NCBI RefSeq assembly: GCF_900103285.1
Contig: NZ_FNGS01000002.1
Coordinates: forward strand, 350,064 to 414,063
Reading direction: 5' to 3'
DNA: 64,000 bases
Source: Siphonobacter aquaeclarae
Lineage (GTDB): Bacteria > Bacteroidota > Bacteroidia > Cytophagales > Spirosomataceae
Shown: positions 62,705 through 64,000 of the stretch, piece after piece
Numbering within the stretch: position 1 is the first letter of the stretch
Layout of the letters: each line of letters opens with the position of its first letter
Notes under the pieces: generated by a model
What the model was told of the DNA's origin: nothing
Database searches by the model: none
What the model saw: only the letters and a program-made list of their open reading frames with translations
Made by a program: the position numbers and the translations under genes

Positions 62705-64000
62705 ATGACTACTCCGATTGATTTTAAAGCCCAGCTGATTGCTGAGTTCCAGCTGAACGAAACCCGCCTTAACGGGGAGAGCCGCAGCCCGCTTCACCAG
62801 CGCCGGCGCCTGGCACTCACGCGGTTCGAGCAACTGGGATTTCCGACTATAAAGAACGAGGAATGGAAGTATTCGAACGTCAAAAACCTGATCAGTCAGC
62901 CGTTTAGCCTGACTCCTCCGGCGAGTGTGACGGCCGAAGACCTTTCTTCGCTTCAGATTCCGAACCTGACCGGGAATATTCTCTATTTCATCAACGGTCA
63001 GTTTCAGCCCCAGCTTTCGACGATTGTCTCTCCCGAGAGCGACGTCGTGATTCTGCCCTTCGCCGAAGCCGCGAAGCGGTTTCCGGAGGTCGTGGAAACG
63101 CATTTCGGCGCTTATGCTGACGATGAAAAGGATGCCTTCACTGCGCTCAATACGGCCTTTGCCCAGCACGGGGTGTTTATCTCCGTTCCGAAGGGCAAGG
63201 TCGTGGAAGAGCCGGTTGTCCTCCGGTTTATCGCCGACGCGCGCACCGAAAATGTAGCCGTACAGCCCCGCAACCTGATTCTCCTGGGCGAACGCGCCGA
63301 AATCAAGGTGGCGGAATCGTTCCGTACCCTCGGCGAGTTTACCTCCTTCACTAATATTGTGACGGAAGCTTCGCTCGGCGAAAATTCCCACCTCGAATAC
63401 TACAAGGTGCAGGACGAAACCGAAAAAGCCTTCCACATCGGCACAACGCAGATTCACCATTCGCAATCGAGTCAGAGCTACGGTACGACCGTCACGATCA
63501 ACGGAGGGTTTGTCCGCAACAACCTGAACCTGGTGATGGGCGGCGAGAACGTAGAGGCGCACCTCTACGGCCTATACCTGCCCAACGGACGGCAGCACAT
63601 TGATAACCATACACTGGTGGACCACGCCCAACCCAACTCGTATTCAAACGAATTGTATAAGGGTATTCTGTTCGACCAGTCGACAGGCGTATTCAACGGC
63701 AAGATTTTTGTCCGGGAAGATGCCCAGAAAACCAACGCGTACCAGAGTTGCAAGAATGTACTGGCCTCCGGTGACGCGACCATGAATACGAAACCGCAGC
63801 TGGAAATCTATGCCGACGATGTAAAGTGCTCGCACGGTACAACGACCGGTCAGATGGACGAAGAAGCCCTCTTCTACCTCCAGTCCCGCGGGATTCCCAA
63901 AGACAAGGCACGGGCCCTGCTCATGCTGGCTTTCGCCGAAGACGTGGTTGAAAAAATCAAAATTCCGGCCATTCAGGAATACCTGGAATCGGCCATTACC
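62705..64000 (+). CDS. sufD: Fe-S cluster assembly protein SufD (3' end beyond window)
   Basis: The first 432 codons of a scaffold subunit that pairs with SufB. Marks are LALTRFEQLGFPTIKNEEWK near residue 40, the beta-helix core ending HIDNHTLVDHAQPNS, and the C-terminal DDVKCSHGTTTGQMDEEALF with the conserved His. Usual SufD length is about 435-445, so only a few codons are missing. It starts at ATG 62705, 33 bp after sufC. The next expected gene, sufS, would lie beyond the window. Confidence 0.96.
   Translation, partial: MTTPIDFKAQLIAEFQLNETRLNGESRSPLHQRRRLALTRFEQLGFPTIKNEEWKYSNVKNLISQPFSLTPPASVTAEDLSSLQIPNLTGNILYFINGQFQPQLSTIVSPESDVVILPFAEAAKRFPEVVETHFGAYADDEKDAFTALNTAFAQHGVFISVPKGKVVEEPVVLRFIADARTENVAVQPRNLILLGERAEIKVAESFRTLGEFTSFTNIVTEASLGENSHLEYYKVQDETEKAFHIGTTQIHHSQSSQSYGTTVTINGGFVRNNLNLVMGGENVEAHLYGLYLPNGRQHIDNHTLVDHAQPNSYSNELYKGILFDQSTGVFNGKIFVREDAQKTNAYQSCKNVLASGDATMNTKPQLEIYADDVKCSHGTTTGQMDEEALFYLQSRGIPKDKARALLMLAFAEDVVEKIKIPAIQEYLESAIT

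Noticed and set aside
62207-63562. 451-residue open frame on the minus strand
   Set aside because: Antisense to sufC and sufD, which are beyond doubt.

Overview
The window reads as chromosomal DNA of a GC-rich member of the Bacteroidota, most likely a Cytophagales bacterium of the Spirosoma/Larkinella type. This rests on the recurrent TAnnTTTG -7 boxes upstream of genes, the TPR-containing sensor kinase, families that are typical of that phylum (DUF2279, DUF4403, the DUF2027-Smr protein) and many secreted carbohydrate-active enzymes. The lineage is an inference; no rRNA is present. No insertion sequence, prophage or CRISPR array was seen.

Layout. 0.1-4 kb: carbonic anhydrase, a SulP anion transporter and a porin. 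4-13 kb: a fused 5-oxoprolinase, EamA and MFS transporters, a secreted esterase, a LacI regulator and an orphan ECF sigma factor. 13-18 kb: a two-enzyme fusion (esterase plus GH9) translationally coupled to an acetyltransferase, then a toxin-antitoxin pair (HTH antitoxin, AbiEii-type nucleotidyltransferase) with an operator palindrome and a 19-bp hairpin at the gene junction. 18-26 kb: envelope proteins, fabG, a sensor kinase whose reading frame breaks in an A8 tract, an Smr protein and a DUF4403 lipoprotein. 26-31 kb: RNase P RNA, an OmpA protein and the rpsP-rimM-trmD operon with a possible pseudoknot in its leader. 31-37 kb: rhamnogalacturonan-degrading enzymes, RluD, SufB and an Lrp regulator. 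37 kb: a tRNA-shaped RNA gene with its own promoter and an 88-nt variable region. 37.6-41 kb: a DUF819 transporter and a second GH105 enzyme. 41-48 kb: a complete six-gene ebo cluster (eboA-F). 48-57 kb: a radical SAM protein, an AI-2E-type transporter, hydrolases, an AraC regulator, an oxidoreductase, a GH29 fucosidase and an M28 peptidase. 57-64 kb: an acetyltransferase, an SDR reductase, two guanidino-group hydrolases (CtlX-like and arginine deiminase-like), and sufC with nearly all of sufD.

Themes. Polysaccharide breakdown genes (GH9/esterase, two GH105, CE12, GH29) are scattered as small units without SusC/SusD. The suf genes are split: sufB is about 25 kb from sufCD. Three families of intergenic inverted repeats, each built from short variant words repeated every 7 or 9 nt, sit between genes, mainly at 3' ends, and are the most conspicuous non-coding structure in the window.
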